64,000 nucleotides of DNA from Oceaniglobus trochenteri (lineage in GTDB: Bacteria; Pseudomonadota; Alphaproteobacteria; Rhodobacterales; Rhodobacteraceae): the NCBI RefSeq assembly GCF_020529025.1, contig NZ_JACNMM010000004.1, forward strand, positions 248,001 to 312,000, written 5' to 3'. The translations under genes and the position numbers were made by a program. Within the stretch, counting starts at the first letter, position 1. Every line of letters starts with the position of its first letter. The notes under the pieces are model-generated. The model was not told the DNA's origin. It saw nothing but the letters and a program-made list of their open reading frames with translations, and did not search any database. Shown here piece by piece: positions 61,886 to 64,000 of this stretch.

Positions 61886-62306
61886 GCGATGGCAGCGGGG
61901 CAGATTCACAACGGCCCGTCAAATTGGGCATTGTGTTTGTTGTCCCGCGCCCCTTACTATGAAAGCTGGACGTGTGTTCGCCTTCGATGAACGCCGCCGC
62001 CAAGAGATTCACTGCGCCGAAAGTGTGGCCACCAACGTGGCTGAAGATCCTTTCGGGGCAAGATGATCGGCCTTCGGGCCAACCGATTGCCCGCGTGCCT
62101 GAAAAGGCCGGGTGTAAAATGGGCGCCCCACGGGGTGTCGGAGCAAGAAACGCGATGACGCGCGACGCACAACGAGGACGAGGGGCAGAGGGTTCAAGAC
62201 CCGGCTTTTCCACGTCCGCATGCCCGCCGATCGCCATCAACAGACAACATCCGCTGATGCCGCCTCCTTCACGGAGGGGCCCTGGCGCGGTGCGAGAACC
62301 AGTAAC
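61886..62306 (+). other. Long leader region of rne
   Basis: About 420 bases between dctD and rne contain no supported ORF. RNase E genes commonly have long 5' leaders used for autoregulation. A purine-rich tract (GAGGACGAGGGGCAGAGGG, near 62173-62192) and AT-rich sequence near 61920-61945 (TGTTTGTTGTCC) are the visible features. The promoter probably lies in the AT-rich part. Confidence 0.5.
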
Positions 62307-64000
62307 ATGCCAAAGAAGATGCTTATCGATGCCACCCACACCGAGGAAACCCGGGTCGTGGTGGTTGATGGAAACAAGGTCGAGGAATTCGATTTCGAAT
62401 CGGAAAGCCGGCGCCAGCTTGCCGGCAACATCTACCTCGCCAAGGTAACACGGGTCGAACCGTCGCTTCAGGCGGCCTTTATCGACTATGGCGGAAACCG
62501 TCACGGTTTCCTGGCCTTTTCGGAAATCCACCCCGATTACTACCAGATTCCGGTCGCCGACCGTCAGGCCCTTCTCGAGGAGGAGGCCGCCTATGCCAAA
62601 TCCCTGGAAGAGGAAGAGGAAAAGCCCAAGCGCCGTAGCCGCACGCGCAGCCGGACCAAGACCAAGGCCGCCGATGCCGCCAGCGATGACGCTGTCGTGA
62701 CCCAGGAAACCGACGAATCCCGCCCCATCAAGGGCATGGATGTCGTCGACCTGGACGCGGGCGACGATGACGAGGGCAGCTCGCCCATGGAACGGGTGGC
62801 CGAAACGCCGGTCGAAACCCCCGACATCGACGATAGCGACGATGACGATGGCGCCGAAACCAACGCCGACCGTGACGACGACATCGAATCGGTCGCCGAT
62901 GAGGATGTTTCGGAAGAAATCAGCCGTCCGCGCAAGCCCCGGGCGCGCAAGTACAAGATCCAGGAAGTGATCAAGGTGCGCCAGATCCTTCTGGTGCAGG
63001 TGGTCAAGGAAGAACGCGGCAACAAGGGCGCGGCGCTGACCACCTATCTGTCGCTGGCCGGGCGCTATTGCGTACTGATGCCCAACACCGCCCGTGGCGG
63101 TGGCATCTCGCGCAAGATCACCAATGCCGCCGACCGCAAGAAGCTCAAGGAAATCGCCAACGGTATCGACGTGCCCCAGGGCGCAGGGCTGATCATCCGC
63201 ACCGCCGGAAGCCAGCGCACCAAGACCGAGATCAAGCGCGACTATGAATACCTGCAACGGATGTGGGAACAGATCCGCGAACTGACGCTGAAATCCATCG
63301 CGCCGGCCAAGATCTATGAGGAAGGCGACCTGATCAAGCGGTCGATCCGCGATCTTTACAACCGCGACATCGACGAAGTCTGGGTCGAGGGTGTCGAGGG
63401 CTATCGCACGGCCAAGGACTTCATGAAGATGATCATGCCGTCCCACGCCAAGAACGTGAAACAGTACCAGGACCAGATGCCGCTTTTCGCCCGTCACCAG
63501 GTGGAAAGCTATCTTTCAGGCATGTTCAACCCGACGGTGCAGTTGAAATCAGGCGGTTACATCGTGATCGGCGTGACCGAGGCACTGGTGGCCATCGACG
63601 TGAACTCGGGGCGGGCCACCAAGGAAGGCAGCATCGAACAGACGGCGCTGAACACCAACCTCGAGGCCGCCGAAGAGGTGGCGCGCCAGCTGCGTCTGCG
63701 CGACCTTGCGGGCCTGATCGTGATCGATTTCATCGACATGGAAGAGCGCAAGAACAACACCGCCGTGGAAAAACGCTTCAAGGACAAGTTGAAGACCGAC
63801 CGCGCGCGCATCCAGGTGGGCCGCATTTCCGGCTTCGGCCTGATGGAAATGTCGCGCCAGCGTCTGCGCCCCGGCATGATCGAGGCGACGACCCAGCCCT
63901 GCCACGCCTGCCACGGCACCGGGTTGATCCGCAGCGACGACAACCTGGCGCTGAACATCCTGCGCCAGCTTGAGGAAGAAGGCGTGCGCAAGCGCAGCAA
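62307..64000 (+). CDS. rne: Ribonuclease E (3' end outside window)
   Basis: The first 564 codons of RNase E are visible and the frame stays open to the end of the window. The S1 domain starts at YLAKVTRVEPSLQAAFIDYGG and is interrupted by a charged insertion of about 120 residues (roughly 90-210, with EEEEEKPKRRSRTRSRTKT and an Asp/Glu-rich run). It then resumes at KVRQILLVQVVKEERGNKGAALTTYLSLAGR. Catalytic Asp residues are in AIDVNSGRATKE and LIVIDFIDM; the Zn-link is PCHACHGTG. It initiates mRNA decay and rRNA/tRNA processing. The degradosome-binding C-terminus is not visible. Confidence 0.96.
   Translation, partial: MPKKMLIDATHTEETRVVVVDGNKVEEFDFESESRRQLAGNIYLAKVTRVEPSLQAAFIDYGGNRHGFLAFSEIHPDYYQIPVADRQALLEEEAAYAKSLEEEEEKPKRRSRTRSRTKTKAADAASDDAVVTQETDESRPIKGMDVVDLDAGDDDEGSSPMERVAETPVETPDIDDSDDDDGAETNADRDDDIESVADEDVSEEISRPRKPRARKYKIQEVIKVRQILLVQVVKEERGNKGAALTTYLSLAGRYCVLMPNTARGGGISRKITNAADRKKLKEIANGIDVPQGAGLIIRTAGSQRTKTEIKRDYEYLQRMWEQIRELTLKSIAPAKIYEEGDLIKRSIRDLYNRDIDEVWVEGVEGYRTAKDFMKMIMPSHAKNVKQYQDQMPLFARHQVESYLSGMFNPTVQLKSGGYIVIGVTEALVAIDVNSGRATKEGSIEQTALNTNLEAAEEVARQLRLRDLAGLIVIDFIDMEERKNNTAVEKRFKDKLKTDRARIQVGRISGFGLMEMSRQRLRPGMIEATTQPCHACHGTGLIRSDDNLALNILRQLEEEGVRKRS

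Overview
The window is high-GC, tightly packed chromosomal DNA from an alphaproteobacterium. The closest fit is the Rhodobacterales (Roseobacter/Paracoccaceae group). Markers for this are the F1-ATPase zeta inhibitor (DUF1476) beside purC-purS-purQ, the ccmI-ruvX-DUF1289 group, a soxBDAG sarcosine oxidase operon, an RNase E with a long charged insertion in its S1 domain, a detached homocysteine methyltransferase and B12-binding protein, and the large number of ABC and TRAP uptake systems. No genome-level identification was possible.

Layout: 1-4.8 kb (+) holds the end of a MocD-like membrane oxygenase/desaturase, a MocE-like Rieske ferredoxin and a ribose-type ABC importer, resembling rhizopine or inositol-derivative catabolism loci. 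4.9-6.1 kb (-) is a decayed phage-type patch (frameshifted DUF5131/Gp37-Gp68 gene) beside a CAU-anticodon tRNA. 6.1-10.5 kb holds purM-purN, rnd, a lipoprotein gene and sufE. 10.5-12.3 kb has a phosphoribosyltransferase and an M20 amidohydrolase. 12.3-24.4 kb is one long minus-strand stretch: DUF1638, a Zn-dehydrogenase and a TRAP transporter, then a LacI regulator leading a coupled operon of a spermidine-type ABC transporter, nucleoside hydrolase and adenine deaminase. This second operon reads as purine nucleoside uptake and salvage.

24.5-29.2 kb holds small membrane proteins, YbjQ, DusA and DUF1289-RuvX-CcmI. 29.4-35.0 kb (+) is the heterotetrameric sarcosine oxidase operon with an extra 84-residue membrane protein inserted, followed by Fe superoxide dismutase. 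35.9-39.7 kb (-) is valine/isobutyrate catabolism (HIBCH, isobutyryl-CoA dehydrogenase, mmsA) with a divergent LysR regulator. 40.7-44.1 kb has a CBS protein, coaD, a hydrolase-OsmC fusion and an ADP-ribosylglycohydrolase-like protein. 44.2-46.0 kb (-) is glnB-glnA with an upstream NtrC-type palindrome. 46.1-51.4 kb has nnr, trpGD and a divergent polysaccharide deacetylase with a very long disordered segment.

51.9-55.4 kb carries two apparent parts of a split methionine synthase (B12-binding protein and homocysteine methyltransferase), with a radical SAM gene and a DUF1697 gene between them. 55.5-58.8 kb is DUF1476 and purC-purS-(dehydrogenase)-purQ. 58.8-61.9 kb is a DctB/DctD two-component pair whose regulator lacks the sigma-54 contact motif. 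62.3 kb to the end is the start of rne, after a long leader.

The window is mainly a nutrient-scavenging and one-carbon/nitrogen region: amine (sarcosine), purine, branched-chain acid and dicarboxylate-type transport, with PII/glutamine synthetase control. No CRISPR array, intact prophage or insertion sequence was seen. The most notable points are the split MetH parts, the intercistronic hairpins after all three binding-protein genes, the GAFTGA-less DctD, the small membrane protein inside the sox operon, the moc-like cluster, and a dispersed intergenic repeat.
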